Assembly (NCBI GenBank): GCA_034509735.1
Contig: JACGWO010000010.1
Coordinates: 6,957,193 to 7,021,192 of the forward strand
Direction of reading: 5' to 3'
From: Sesamum alatum
Lineage: Eukaryota; Streptophyta; Magnoliopsida; Lamiales; Pedaliaceae
Length of the DNA: 64,000 nucleotides
The position numbers and the translations under genes are program-made. The notes below the pieces were generated by a model. The model saw only the letters and a list, made by a program, of their open reading frames with translations. It was not told the DNA's origin and made no database searches. Positions 33,157 to 46,298 of this stretch are shown here, piece after piece; within the stretch, counting starts at the first letter, position 1; each line of letters opens with the position of its first letter.

Positions 33157-34031
33157 CTAAATATTTTTTTCAGACATGTAAAGGTGTCTCCACAGAAGTG
33201 CCAAAGACGATCCCCCTTCATCGACAACCACATCGGGTTTTGCATACTCCTCAAATATCTCATCAGTTGTTGCATGCTTTCTCACAAAGGTATGGATCAC
33301 ATAACATGCAACAATAATGTCTTTGACAACAATAGTTTGGCATAAGCCCTCTTGGGATGGAAACATTTTTTTAAGCACCCCAAAGCATCGGTCTATGTGA
33401 TTTCTAACCATAGCATATCTACGACTTAATAATTCCTTTTTTGTTCACAGCCCATGATTTGAATCTGACCATTTGGTATATGGTAGCACTCATCGCGATA
33501 TGGAGCAAGAAATACAGGGGAGTTTGTATATCTCAAATCCACCATATTGTACTTATCTACAAACACATTGTACACTTAAGTTGTAACATATAGACAACAC
33601 CTTTTCTGTCTATCTTTAGAAGTAGGACGAGAGAAAATCAATATGATATTTGCGTTGGTTTTTCCAAAAACTAAGCATTTTTTTTCTTTTTCATTTGGAG
33701 GGCTCAGTTCCACCCTCTGACTTCAATAACGGAAAATACCAAATAAATTTGATTTAACATATTCACAAACTATTGTAATTAATCTAAACCTGGAGGAAGC
33801 CACGAGAAGTTGTAAGATCGATTTGTCAGAGGAACTGAAAATATATGTGCATCATTCACTCCCCCCTCCCATCCCGAATGCACAAAAGTGAAAAATATGT
33901 TGAAGCCACAGGCAACTAACACATTTTGTGCCAACTCCTTTTTCCGACTACGGTAGGAGCTGCTCTTTAAGGATGGTGCCCAACATGGTACGATTGTACC
34001 ATTTATAGACCTGATGCGATCCTAGTTTAAA
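33157..34031 (-). pseudogene. PIF/Harbinger transposase (DDE_4 type) remnant
   Basis: On the minus strand, reading with frameshifts: 'INGTIVPCWAP' (consensus .IDGTH.PC..P), then 'YRSRKKELAQNVLVACGFNI', 'FTFVHSGWEGGVNDAHIF', 'VDLRYTNSPVFLAPYRDECYH', and 'RRYAMVRNHIDRCFGVLKKMFP' followed by 'IIVACYVIHTFVRK'. These are the ordered blocks of plant Harbinger transposases. The catalytic first Asp is Asn (codon 34003-34001), the second Asp is kept (33853-33851), and the Glu of N-V-I-E-R is Asp (33393-33391). A stop lies near 33430. Not functional. No terminal repeats were identified. Confidence 0.82.
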
Positions 34032-35279
34032 TGTTACCAAGTAACGTTTCTATAAAAAAAAATAATAAAGAAAAAGAAAAGGTAATGAAATTGAAGGTAT
34101 TCTTAAGGAAAATTTGATCCTCACATTTAGAATGGATTGTTTCATTGAAGTAAGAAAACAACTGTGAATGTTTGAGAACAAAATGAGGCACAATACTTGC
34201 TTAAATTGCTTTCACGACGTGATACGAACGTGCCTTTAGCCACTATTATTTTAAATACATATAAAGTATGGTACGATGCTATTGATGGTGGGAGGAGCAT
34301 ATATATTTACAAGTAGCCATGAAATTTAAACTAAGGAATTGTCATATACATGTGTAAATATCATAGGCCACCTTTACTTGCAAGGATTAGCCATAATATC
34401 ATGGTTAATCCTTGCTAATCATTTGTTTATTTTAAAAAAGGCAAGCCCAAGATTGAGGCTACCAGCCCGGCACTGTCTTGACTATCGGGTGATTGAAATC
34501 AAGAATTCCCCTCAAATTAAGTTATCACCATGGCCCACCATGTAATGACTATAGTTTTATACCCAATTATGTCCTCACCTTTTAATATTTTCTACCGAGT
34601 TTGCCCTTGTACAATACATTTGTTACAACACCTACCAAGTCCATGATGTGACAATTAAAAAAATCACTATTACAAATACACAAAAGTCAACAACAATCAC
34701 CATTTTTCTTATCATCATTTTAATTACATTTTAATCAATCACAAGTTAATCTATACCCAATAAGTAGTGCATCCACTTTCCCGACAGACTACTTATGAAT
34801 AGCATAACTCCACCCATTATGAAAATTTCATCTATAACAACTCATTACAACAATATCCGACATTTGGCCTAAGTTTAACAAGGTATACGTAAACTCAACA
34901 TTTAATATGGAGCATAAAACTTCATGTTCGAATAAACAACTCAATAATAAGCATATAACACATATGGTCATTAAAGTAATTTAGTTTTGCTTAAAAAAAA
35001 AGAAATAAATCAATTTATATTAACACAACTCAACAATCAATCCATGCAAGCAAACTAGTAAAAATACAGGAAAAAATGCAAAGCCCACTACTCAAATCCT
35101 AACTTCTCAATACCACACCTCAGTTGTAGTGTAAGGAGAGGAAAAATTTAAGACAAATTGGATCCTTAACTTAGTACAAGCGTTGTAGAATAGATTCAAG
35201 GGCAAGGCTGGTACCTCCTGCAGCTTACAATACAAAAAATTTTGAGTTTTTAATTCTTTTATTTACTCACTTCACTTAT
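34032..35279. other. AT-rich intergenic with one palindrome
   Basis: At 34379-34413 an imperfect hairpin pairs CAAGGATTAGCCAT with ATGGTTAATCCTTG (13 of 14), possibly the core of a Tourist-like MITE. Nothing else supported. Confidence 0.35.
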
Positions 35280-35770
35280 TTGAAACAAATAAAATATTTT
35301 GACATGGGTCTAATATGGGTTGCATTTAAAAAATTCAATTCTATTATGGGTCCTAAATGAGTTTTAATGGGTCTTAAATGGGTTCTCATGTTTGATTTTC
35401 TATTAGTCAATCAAAGTCATTTTTATTAATATAATAGAATTAAAGAAAAATATTAGTATAATTATGAGTTCAATACGGGTTGTAATTTATTAAGTAGGTT
35501 GAATTTAATTAAACTTTATTACATTATGGGTGCTATATGGATTAGTAATAAGTTTTAGATGGGTTAGTAATGGATCTTAAATGGGTTTATTGTTGATCAA
35601 GCTGACTACACATCACTAACAACTCTCCTATTTTTCTAACTTTTTACCAAAACATATATTAAGTATGTTTTAGTTTAACTTAATTAAATTGTATTGCACT
35701 ATGGGTCTTATATGGGTTGATGATGGGTCTTAAATGGGTTCCACTCATAGTTTAATTGTTTAAATTCATT
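35280..35770. repeat. Degenerate direct-repeat region with 'ATGGGTCTTAAATGGGTT' phrases
   Basis: The phrase ATGGGTcttaaATGGGTT, or close variants, recurs about six times (near 35304, 35345, 35371, 35526, 35573, 35701 and 35727), separated by unrelated AT-rich sequence. This looks like a decayed tandem or subterminal-repeat array. Confidence 0.5.
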
Positions 35771-37560
35771 ATTGATTTAGTTATACTAGATATTACTAAC
35801 TGCTTCTATATTTTTAACTTTTCGCATTTTTTTTTATGAGAAACAAAAGAAAAGAGAATGATTTTTATAAGATATTAGAAACTTGCAATTCAAATATATT
35901 TGACCATGTATATTCCTTTTTTTTATTTATAAATTGATAGTAAGCAATTATATTAAATTTCAAGGGACGTATCAAATAACAATAGCTAATAATAATTTAT
36001 AATGAACTAACATGTACGATTAATATAGACATATAATAATTATTATTATTATTACGATTAAATACTCACAGTTAAATTCCACAAACAATCATGGATAAAT
36101 TGATTGCACAACTATTTATACCATGATTTGTTTTGGAAAATACAGTATTTTGTTTATGTAACGAATTTGTCATTTTATAACTTAGCAAATGAATCTTTAA
36201 TGTACATGGTTACTTTTCATAAACAATTAATGATACGATTTTAGTTGTATTATATTGCAAGTTGTTTAAAATATTATCATCTTATTATCTTCTAAAATTT
36301 TGAAATTTTCAAATATTAAATGTAAGAAAAAGGGTACTACTAACCGACCCAACTCGTTTGCGATCCAACCTATTTTCAACCCCCCCTTCCCCACCCCCCT
36401 AAATTCAAACCCCATTTTTAACCAATTCATTTTGAACCCGATCCATTTAGACCCAACCCAAACCCGATCCAACCCGCCCATTCGACACCTTATAAATATA
36501 TAAAACAAATAGTGTGAATCATATATATGTCTTTTGAAATTTTTGTGAGTTTACGTTTGAACAAAGAACACAGATCATTAATCTGTTGTTTCTATGTAGA
36601 GTTATAATTTTTTTTTTATTGAAAGTGTGCAAGCTGTCACAACAAGTTTTTCCAATCCAAAAATTGTATCGATTTGATAAATAAACTGTATCAAACAAAA
36701 AATAACTAGAATATAGATCATATATCTTTTGAAAGCCTTGTGAACCTAGTTCCTCATAAACAAAACATATCATCGATTCAATATTTTAATGTAAAGTTAT
36801 ACTTATTTTACTAAAAATGTGCATGTTTCGTTGAAGAGAACTTTTTCAATGGAGAAACTTAACAACGTAACCCATTTTCGCACTTGCTCTAAATCAAAAT
36901 AATTGGTGATAGTGCAAACATCATACAATTTTTGTTGCTTTTCTTTCAAATTTAACCTTGTTCTTGAAAAAAAAGAATATGCTCTTGAATTGTTTTGAAT
37001 TTGTTTAATAAACTCCACTGCCCTACTACCTTAGCAAGCATGTAGTTGAGATTATTCGTAATATATATAATTCTGGAGTCCATCTCTTTTTCTTTAATTT
37101 TAGCAATTTTATTATCTATACTATAGTATTATTGGAGATGGTCTCTTTGGTGTCCAAATTAATTTGTTCTGTCATTTTTTTAAAAAAAATTAATTAATTA
37201 ATTATTTTTAACTTCCCTATGATCTTTCATACTACCTTTAGTAGTTTTTTTTCCTCATGCATTTTATCTTATTTTAGGTAATTTTGAACTTTACAAAAAG
37301 TAAATAATATAATTTATAAAAATATTTTATATTAAATATTTTTTAAAAATTATGCACATATATAAAATGTGCCACACTTACTAGTATTTAGTGAAGATTG
37401 TGATTTATGAGTTGAAACATTAAAAAGAAAGCTAAAAATATAAAAGTTTAAAATTCAAATAAACGGCTAGGTGGAAACCTAGAAAATAATGTAATTTCAA
37501 AAGTGAATAGAGAAATCGTTTTCCTTCCGTCTAATTAACAAAAAAATTTGGCTTTTTCAA

Positions 37561-37592
<32 letters not shown>

Positions 37593-38355
37593 CATATACA
37601 AAATCTTAAATCATGGTTATGACAATTAGATACAACAATTATGAAAAAGTACATGAATTGACTCATTAGCAAGTATATACATAAAAAAAATTTATGATTC
37701 ATATGAATAATGTCATGTAATTTGATTTATAAAAATATTTATTATTAATTGAGTCGGGTCAACAGCTAGGTAAACAATTGGGACGGGGTGGGTTATGGGT
37801 TTTGTACGAAAGCAGTGTGGGGCGGAATTGTACGTGGGATGGATCCAAATTCGAAGTTTCTTTCCCAATAAAATGGGATAGGTCTTGAGTCCGTCTAAAC
37901 CCGTCCCATTATCAACCGTAATTACTCTATCAACAATACCACTAGGAATGGACTTAGCTGTAATAGCACCATTAAAATATAATGGAAAACACATCATAAA
38001 CAAGTACTTCTTGGCCCGAGGCCCACCATAACTACAAAGAGAGTAGGAACTTTTGGGCTTGGGCTTCAACAACTCGGCCCACCAAATGAGCTATGTAGTA
38101 TTGGGCTAGCCCGAAACTTTCACATTCATCCCAATATATCTTACACATGATACACCAAATATTTGTTCCAAATTTATTGCTACAATGTTTTAAGATTTTA
38201 TTTCTTAAGATGGATATATTTTTTCCCCATGCAATAATTAATTATGTCAATCAAAGTAATAATTTTTAACCATGGACACTTTAAAATCATCACATGGTGT
38301 GTCAGATATGAACATGGTACTGCCGACATGCTTCTAGTACATATTGAATAACATA
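35771..38355. other. AT-rich intergenic, no gene
   Basis: Two GC-richer patches, 36340-36490 (repeated 'aacccgatcc' phrases) and 37745-38070 (repeated 'gggtcgggt', 'gggacggg'), look like arms of a 'GGGTCGGGTT' repeat element. A 119-codon open frame at 38072-37713 (-) overlaps the second patch and shows no recognisable domain. A (CA)n run is at about 37580. Confidence 0.35.
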
Positions 38356-38672
<317 letters not shown>

Positions 38673-39185
38673 AATTAGGTGTTAATGAAACTTTTGACAG
38701 GAATTTTTCACAAACTTTCCAACCCTATATTTCTCGAAATGCATATGAAAAATTCTAACTCGAATCAGTTTGATCAGATTTGTACTAATCTCATGACAAG
38801 TGTATTATTCTTACCATTTGTTTTATTGTCTCTATATATCATAACAATAATTATTGGAGTGTGACTTTATAGACAATTCTTCATTATCTAACATACATAA
38901 AACTAAAAGAACATTAATTACTACAAAACTATTTCATTACTATAATTAAAATAACTGAACATTATACATTAAGTAATAATGCGGCACATGGTTATAATAT
39001 TTTGGTGGAAATACTCCATTAATTTAAACAAAAATAAAAATTATCAATGATGAATTGTAATATTTTAAATAGTTTAGATGGTAAATGCATATATTTTTGA
39101 AATTCAAAATGCAGCGTGCATATAATCTAAACTATTTCAGAATTTTCGATAAATATTCCACCAAAAATAGAATTAGAGAACTTGA
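38673..39185. other. AT-rich intergenic, no gene
   Basis: No coding or repeat feature supported. The upstream plastid match could not be followed beyond about 38672. Confidence 0.35.
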
Positions 39186-39880
39186 TAGAAAATCACATTT
39201 TTGTGTCATAACTTAGTCTCTGTACAGTTTTAATGTTATTACTTATGAGATTCTTATAATTAGTACTCCACCTTTAAAAAATTCTTCATTCAGTCCTCAT
39301 ATCAACTTCTGTTAAGAAATTGATGAAAAAACCACATGCTAATCACGTGGTTGTTCACTACAAAAAACTAGAAAATGAGCGACCAAAAAATTTGAGTGAT
39401 GATTTTAATATTGTCACACATTATATATATTTAGTAATGAGAATTTTTATGTTGTCACAATGGTTAATTTTATAATTTAATAGTGATAATTATTTTGTAA
39501 AAATTATAATCATGCATCAAGAATTAGTTACAAAATATAAACATTAATTATCACGGGAAACAATTAGTGATACATGTGTAGTGACAGCCTATTGACAATA
39601 TTCACTTATCTTGTTAGGAAAATTGTTCTCACTCAATATAAAGTTTTGGCTACAACTCAAAATCATTACTTAATATCTTGTGACTGATACTACTTTTTTT
39701 TTTTTTTTTTTTTTTCAGTGGTTTTCCTCTATTTTGAAAAGGTAACGACCACATGACTTGCATATGGCTTTTTTCCGTCAATTTCTTGATGAAAGTTGGC
39801 AAGAGAACTAAAAATAAAACTTTTTGCAAGTTATGAAACTAATTATAAAAATTTCATAAATAATAAAATTTAAAATATAT
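39186..39880. mobile_element. Inverted-repeat MITE ('gaaaatcacattttt' type) split by a CACTA MITE
   Basis: Left arm GAAAATCACATTTTTGTGTC, with 'aaattgatgaaaaaaccacatgc' before the insertion and 'gcatatggcttttttccgtcaatttc' after it, the inverse of the left arm. The CACTA-type insertion is 39356-39720. Confidence 0.55.
39356..39720. mobile_element. CACTA-type MITE, family F copy 2
   Basis: 365 bp from CACTACAAAAAAC to a T-run and CAGTG, with perfect 3-bp duplication GTT (39353-39355 and 39721-39723). Internal 'gatgattttaatattgtcac' matches the copy at 6546. Its T-run of over 20 bases is near the right end. Confidence 0.7.
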
Positions 39881-39938
39881 TGAATTTAACTTAATATACG
39901 AAAAAATACAATATTTACGGTGAAAGCCTTTGAACATT

Positions 39939-40144
39939 GGGTTTAATGCAATTTACCCCCTATGATATTGCAAATTAAGTAAATCATCCCTATGAAAAAA
40001 AAAAACAAAACAATAATTTACCCTCCTGGATAAAGAGGTAAATTGCTTTATTTTAAAAATACAAGGGATAAATTATTATTTATTTTTTTCATAAAGGATA
40101 ATTTGCTCATTTACAATATCAGAGAGAGTTACTTGCATTTTTCC
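39939..40144. mobile_element. MITE family A copy 3
   Basis: Starts GGGTTTAATGCAATTTACCC and ends with the approximate inverse 'ttacttgcatttttcc'. The flanks are similar ('tttgaacatt', 'gatttgacatt') but not a clean duplication. Confidence 0.65.
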
Positions 40145-41144
40145 GATTTGACATTTGGAGCAACATGACAAATTAACGTGAGTGTTGGGTTTGCTTGAGA
40201 TTCAAAGCATTGTAAAAGGCAAAATTAGTTGGTAAAAGACAACTCCACTCCAATTCCACTTTTATGATTAGTTTGATGAACAAGTACACAAACTTTGATG
40301 CTACCATCTATGATTATTGTCTTCGTATCAAAAATTGAGTTGGGGTTTGAACTAAAGTCGTGAAGTCTTGTTTACGATTTATACCAAGAATGGCAAATAT
40401 TAATTCTCACGTTGCTCTAAAGGAGGATCATGAATTGCAGTCCATGTAGTTGATGAGCCAAAGGACAATTCTAGAAAAAAAATATATATAAAATTGTAGA
40501 TTGATGAAAAATAATATTGGTTTTAAAGTATTATAGTATAATTAAGATCTAAAAAAACCATTTTTGCTGTATCAAATTTGGAAAACCGCGTGAAAATCGT
40601 ATTTTTCGTCTCATAACTAAGATCTTGTATATTTTAGATTCTCAAAAATAGTCTCATAATTCTAAGAAAAGTTCAATTTCGATTCTTCTATCAATTTTCA
40701 TTAGAAAATTGACGAAAAAAAAATTATGTGCAAGTTGCGTGGCAGTTTCTCTCCATCGTGAAAGAATAACGGCCATGTGATTTGTACGTAGTTTTTTCTG
40801 TTATTTTTCTAAGAAGAATTGGCAGGAGGGTTGAAATATGAAATGAATTTGTTTACAAATTAACTATTTTTTCAAATCCCATAAGCAATAGGACTGAAAA
40901 ATAGTCTGGATCTGTCGAATAATTCTCCATTTTCCCTTTAGTGGCCAAGAAGAATATGAGTGATAAGATATTACGTGAAATATAAAAGATTTCACTACTA
41001 ATTCATATAATACATGTCAATTTTATTTAAACACACGCATATATGATGATAAACTTATAATTTTACAAATAATTATCATTATACATCTGCAGGTGATAAC
41101 TTAAAAATTGATTTTGTTTTCACTAATATCAGTAATAATATTAT
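40145..41144. other. Intergenic with a third 'gaaaatc..attttt' inverted repeat
   Basis: 40586-40935 has left arm 'gtgaaaatcgtatttttcgtctc' and an inverted right arm with 'ttctccattttccc'. The inner arms share 'gacgaaaaaaaaattatgtgc' and 'gcgtggca'. The remainder is AT-rich. Confidence 0.4.
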
Positions 41145-41577
41145 GGGTAAATTACAATCACCTCTCCTAATGTTTGGCATAATTACAAATACTCTCTCAT
41201 TATTTGAGAAATTATAAATATCCCCCTGAGGTTTGTAATTTTTAATCAAACGCCTGAAATAGACCATTTTGCCTTGAATTTTTAGTTAAAATTGTTGAAA
41301 AATCAACCGAGATAAATTTCTTTATTGCCCCTCTGTATAAAAAAACTTAAAAAACCTCTCCCTGCGCATAGTCCAAAAAAATTCAAAAAATTTTAAAAAT
41401 AATTCAGTTTGCATAAGGGCATTTTGGTCAGTTCACCCATAAAAATAAATGAAAATGGTTATTTGTTAGACGGTTATAAACCTCAAAGGGGTTTTTGTAA
41501 TTTTTCAAACAAAGAGGGGGTATTTATAATTATGTCAAACCTCTCGCCAGATAGCTGTAATTTACCCAAATATTTTA
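41145..41577. mobile_element. MITE family E copy 1
   Basis: A 433-bp inverted repeat with GGGTAAATTACAATCACC at the left and its inverse 'agctgtaatttaccc' at the right. Arms include 'gtttggcataattacaaat' / 'ataattatgtcaaacc'. Flanks are AT-rich and do not give a clean duplication. Confidence 0.65.
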
Positions 41578-42500
41578 TATGTATCACTAATTGTCAACAA
41601 TAAAATTTAAATAGAATTCTACCAACCATTCGGCATGTGAAACTCATTATTATGACAAAATAAATATTTTCAATCACTTAATGTATATATGCCATATATG
41701 AAATAATTTTCACATTATCATCAATCAATTTAGGCGAAATTACACTTTTAATCCTATATGATAAGGGGTTCAAGTTTCAATGCTTTTAATCATCTGTTTT
41801 ACGTGTTTTTCAAAATTGTCCCAAAATCAAGAAAACTCAATACATTTACTCCTATGCTTTACGAAATTCTCAAAATTGTCTCAAAATTAAGAAAACTCAA
41901 CACATTTAGTCCGTAAATTACTAAACATATGTATATATATATATATGTATGAAATAATTTTCATATTATCATCGATCAATTTACTTTGTAGTGGTAATTC
42001 ATTAATACACTTTTTGAAGTCGTAATTATGAGTAAAGAAATAGGAAAAGTGCTCCACCTAAGCAATTAATTCTTCCACGTAGGGTGATGTTCTTGCAAAA
42101 TTAATTATTATGGTTAATTATGTAAAAGGTAGTAAAACCACATAAGAGCATGGACATGATGACAAGTGTAATAAGATGTTAGGAAGTGAAAGCACGGGTT
42201 CTAGAAGAAAAACAACAGATCGATGATGATACAAAGAATTGAAAAGAAAAGTTGATTTGGCCGAATTACAGAAAAAGATGGATCTTTTTAGACAAAAAGA
42301 AACAAGACAAAAGACATCCAGAATCAAAGAAGCATGTTTGTCTGTGCAAAAACCAGATCTAACTTGTCATTTCATTTCCTAATTACCTTTATATATTTAT
42401 ACTTGTAATTATTGATATATATTTGGACCCCAACAAAAGTATATTTGTCCCACGGGAATTTTGACTTAATCGACAGAAGCTTCTGTCTTGTTCGATTTTG
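41578..42500. other. Intergenic with a truncated MULE arm
   Basis: 41731-41920 matches the left arm of the element at 42501 ('cgaaattacacttttaatcc') and repeats 'aaaattgtcccaaaatcaagaaaactcaa' twice in tandem, but no right arm follows. The rest is AT-rich. Confidence 0.4.
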
Positions 42501-43484
42501 GGCAAAATTACACTTTTAGTCTCGTAGGATAAGATAGGGATTCAATATATTTAATCATCTGTTTTATGAGATCTTCAAACTGATTTTAAAATTTAGAAAA
42601 CTCCCTCTCAAGGGGCGTCTTTCGCAATGCGAGGAAAGGGGCACCGTGTAGCTAGTAGTCCACAGCAAACGACTACTTCTGCCAACACTACAACAAAAAC
42701 GCTCATAGCGACGGAAAAAAAAATCAGTGTCGAGCTAATTAGCATGTAAAATTTTTGTTGCTAATGCATTATTTAATATAAAAAATTTACTTGCTAATGA
42801 ACTTAGCAACGAAAATTTAGTTGCTAACAAATTTAGCAACGAATTATTTAAAATATATATTAAGTAGTGTATATTACCAACAGAATTTTACTTGTTAATT
42901 AGCTCGACGCTGATTTCAGCAATAAATTTTGTCGTTGCTATATAAACTATTTTCTTGTAGTGCAACCGACAACAACACCAACCGAATTTCCACCGATGCC
43001 TCGCACAGGCTGCTGACAAGAACAACAACAAATTTCCACCAACCGAAAATAGAATAGAGCGGAAACAGTAAATTGATCACACGTCTTGCAATAAATACGT
43101 TTTGTATTGAAAGCAGAATATTGAAGATTTATAGCAAGCTAGTCACGGGAATCGCAGTGAGGGGGAATGACCACTCGAAGCTTGGTGTGCATTGCTAGTA
43201 TCACCCTCACGGCGATCCCCGTGGCTAACATTTTTAGTCATTTGTTTGATGGGATTTTCAAAATGGTTTTTGAGAAAACTTGACACATTTTTAGTCCTTT
43301 ACTTGGGGGATTAAATGTGTTGAGTTTTTCGAATTTTATAATTATTTTAAAATTTTCGTAAGGTATAGGACTAAATGTGTTGAGTATTTCCAATTTTGGG
43401 ACCATTTTAAAAATTCTGTAAAATAGAGCACTAAAATTTTTGAATCAAGTATTCTATTCATGGGAGTAAAAGTGTAATTTCGCC
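42501..43484. mobile_element. Pack-MULE-like element carrying unrelated internal sequence
   Basis: Left end GGCAAAATTACACTTTTAGT and right end TAAAAGTGTAATTTCGCC, with inverted arms of about 130-230 bp. Between them lies higher-complexity, GC-richer sequence (about 42610-42680 and 42963-43230) with no relation to the arms, plus a nested CACTA MITE at 42686-42962. No clean 9-bp duplication was seen. The internal sequence was not recognised as a gene. Confidence 0.6.
42686..42962. mobile_element. CACTA-type MITE, family D copy 2, intact boundaries
   Basis: 277 bp, CACTACAACAAAAACG to ATTTTCTTGTAGTG, with perfect 3-bp duplication CAA on both sides. Subterminal 'gtcgagctaattagca' and its inverse are present. 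The interior repeats 'ttagcaacgaa' phrases. Confidence 0.85.
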
Positions 43485-44324
43485 TCATTTTCATTTTCAT
43501 TTTCAATTTTTAAAGTAGTGATGAAAGTGAAAATATATGTAACTATATATGTATATTTATGCGAAATGCTTTATTATCTATCTCATCTCAATCATTACTT
43601 TTTTATATACTTACATAAGTATAGAATTTCAATAATTAATTTCATAAACTAATAATATATTCTTATCATAATGCTTTGATATAATTGCTAGCTAACAATC
43701 CTAAATTAATAAATAAATATAACTATTAATTTTATTAAATAAGAAAATGTGTTTGATTACACTGCTGACAATAAAAAATAAAATTATCATTTTCAACAAA
43801 TAAAAGAATATATTGATTTGACCACACTAATAACATATTATACAATTCATCAAGTAATCCAACACATTTTATTTTCACGGGAAAAAATATGCAAAATTGA
43901 AAATGCTCATTTCCTGTTGAAAGTTGAAAATTAAAACAAAAAACCAAACAAGGCCTTATATAAAGTTGCTGCTATCCTCATTTTTATTTTGTTGTCTTTA
44001 TTTTGTTTTTAATCCTAATTTGATCAAGATCAGCATGCCATATTTATGCTTTGTTATTAAAATAGCACTATTATTATCATTCTTATTTCTAGTACTATAA
44101 ATCATCATGCATGAATTACAACCCTATATATTAATAAAATATTTAATACAAAATTTCATTATTTATTTATCACTTGAGTTACATTTTTCTTTATAAGATT
44201 CGCTTATACTTCAAATATATGAATTTACATATATATATATATATGCTGCATTAAAAGATATCATTAGTGACAAAATCTTAAAAGTAGTTATTATAAGATT
44301 GTTACCAAAAACTAATATATATTA
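43485..44324. other. AT-rich intergenic, no gene
   Basis: Nothing coding. From about 44262, 'tcattagtgacaaaatctt' phrases resemble the family F CACTA MITE. They continue after 44831, suggesting a family F copy (about 44262-45012) that received the next element. Confidence 0.4.
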
Positions 44325-44821
44325 GGGTTAATTATACTTAGACCCCCTTTGAAAATGTGAAATTAATACTTTTCCCCCAAAAAATTTTGAAATTACATTT
44401 ACACCTCCTCTGAAAATTCATCGTTTACACCTAACCTTCTTTTGTTAAGGTTTCGATGGGAAGTACTACCGTCAGCAAAAATAATTACATTATTTTTAAC
44501 TTTTGCCTCTCATTTAATATTTTCATGTATATTTTTATACTTATAAGGGTATAAATGTAATATCTACATATGGAGTGAGGTTAATATTATTGCATTTTTC
44601 CCCTTATAAGTACAAAATTATACATGAAAATGTAAAATGAAAGACAAAATTGAAGACTAATGTAATTATTTTTGTTGACGTCAATATTTACCATCGAAAC
44701 CTTAACGAAAGAAGACCAAGTGTAAACGGTGAATTTTTAGAGGGAGCGTAAATATAATTTTGAAACTTTTTTGGGGGAAAGTGTATGCATTTTTAGGGGA
44801 GAGTCCAAGTGTAATTAACCC
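44325..44821. mobile_element. MITE family G copy 2 with 9-bp target duplication
   Basis: 497 bp, GGGTTAATTATACTTAGACC at the left and 'gtccaagtgtaattaaccc' at the right. Perfect 9-bp duplication TATATATTA (44316-44324 and 44822-44830), though AT-only. The mirrored arms include 'gaaattacatttacacc' and 'ccttaacgaaagaag' / 'cttcttttgttaagg'. Confidence 0.75.
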
Positions 44822-45028
44822 TATATATTAAATAGAAATATTTTATATTTTGTCAACATACAATCATCAGGGATAAAAATTATATAGAAATTTGTCATTA
44901 TGGATAATAAACAAAATATTTGTAACGATAATCTATTGATAATACAAAATAATTCTTGTCACTGTGTTGTTACTATACATTAATTTGTCACCAATTTTTT
45001 TAGTGACAACTTTATACACGATTTTTTT

Positions 45029-45243
45029 GATTTAATTGTATTTTTAGTCCTATACTTACACCCCTTTGAAATTTTAGTCTTGCACTTGTTAGGGTTGTTA
45101 GCCTGGCCAACTTTGAACATTTCGATCAATTTTATCCTAAAATTGTAAAATTAAAAGATGAAGGACCATTTTACAAACCTAACTAATTATAAGACTAAAG
45201 TACGAAACGGCTAAAATTACAAAACTAAAAATACATTTAAGTC
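45029..45243. mobile_element. MITE family I copy 2
   Basis: 215 bp with 'gatttaattgtatttttagtcc' and 'aaaaatacatttaagtc' termini. Flanks CGATTTTTT and CGACTTTTT agree at 8 of 9 positions. Confidence 0.6.
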
Positions 45244-45497
45244 CGACTTTTTCTATTACTAATTAACTCTTGCTAGCTAGTGACAATTTTTACCAAATAA
45301 TTGTATTATTAAAAATACAAAACTCATAATCATGACAGAGTAAAAAGTTGTATCACTTAATACATATATTTTCTGATAATATTAAGATTATTACTTATTA
45401 TTATTATTACTATTACTATTACTATTATTATTAATTTTTTGTGGTTAATTTTCTCTTATCGTAGTGAATAATTCAAGATTCATGTATAGTATCTATC

Positions 45498-45790
45498 CGG
45501 CAAAATATTTTTCTGGTCCCGTAAGATTAGGGCATTGTTTGTTTTGATACCACAATTTAGGCAGGTGGTTGTTTTAGTCTCATAACACACGTTTTCAGTT
45601 TTTTTTTTTTCCAAAAAATGACATGATATTTTGGGACCAAAAAAATTGAAAAACATGACATTTTGGGACAAAAAAAAAAAAAAAAAAACTGAAAAACGTG
45701 TTTTATAGGACTAAAACAACCACCTACCTAAGTTGTGATATCAAAACAAATAATACCCTAATTTTACAGGACCAAAAAAGCATTTACCCC
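45498..45790. mobile_element. MITE family K with perfect 9-bp target duplication
   Basis: 293-bp near-perfect hairpin. Left terminus CGGCAAAATATTTTTCTGG, right terminus CCAAAAAAGCATTTACCCC. The duplication GTATCTATC is identical at 45489-45497 and 45791-45799 and is not low-complexity. The arms share 'ccaccta' / 'aggtggttgttttagtc' and meet at an A/T-run centre. Mutator-type by duplication length. Confidence 0.85.
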
Positions 45791-46298
45791 GTATCTATCA
45801 CTCGAGTTACGTTTTTCTTGTCAAAGTTTTCTCGTTTGTTCCATATCACGGGGCATTGTCGTTCGACATCATTGGTATCTTAATTCTTACAAGTTCCCAT
45901 TTCAAATCTCAATCAAAAATGTCCATTCTTACCCACTACTAATGCCTTTGAGAGTTGTGTTCATGTCAATCAATTTCCCTGTCAATTTCTTCTCTCAATT
46001 ATGCACCCACAAGGAGTTCGAGACCAAACAGTATTTGTATATGTGTGCACATGTGATGGACCAAGTACGAAAACTACATGGTACTATATATGTAGTCCGT
46101 GTGGCTTCGACTTCGATCACGACCACCATGGAATAGGACATATATTTGAAGACCATATATATAGGCTGTTTATAAAAATACTTACCAAAGTATGAAAACT
46201 ACATGATACTATGTAGTCTGCGTGGCTTCGACTTCGATCACCACCATGAATTGGAACATATATTTTATGATCATGTATAGGTTGCTTATAGGAATACT

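Noticed and set aside
37713..38072. 119-codon open frame (-)
   Set aside because: No domain recognised; overlaps a 'gggtcgggt' repeat patch. Kept only as a note in the intergenic entry.
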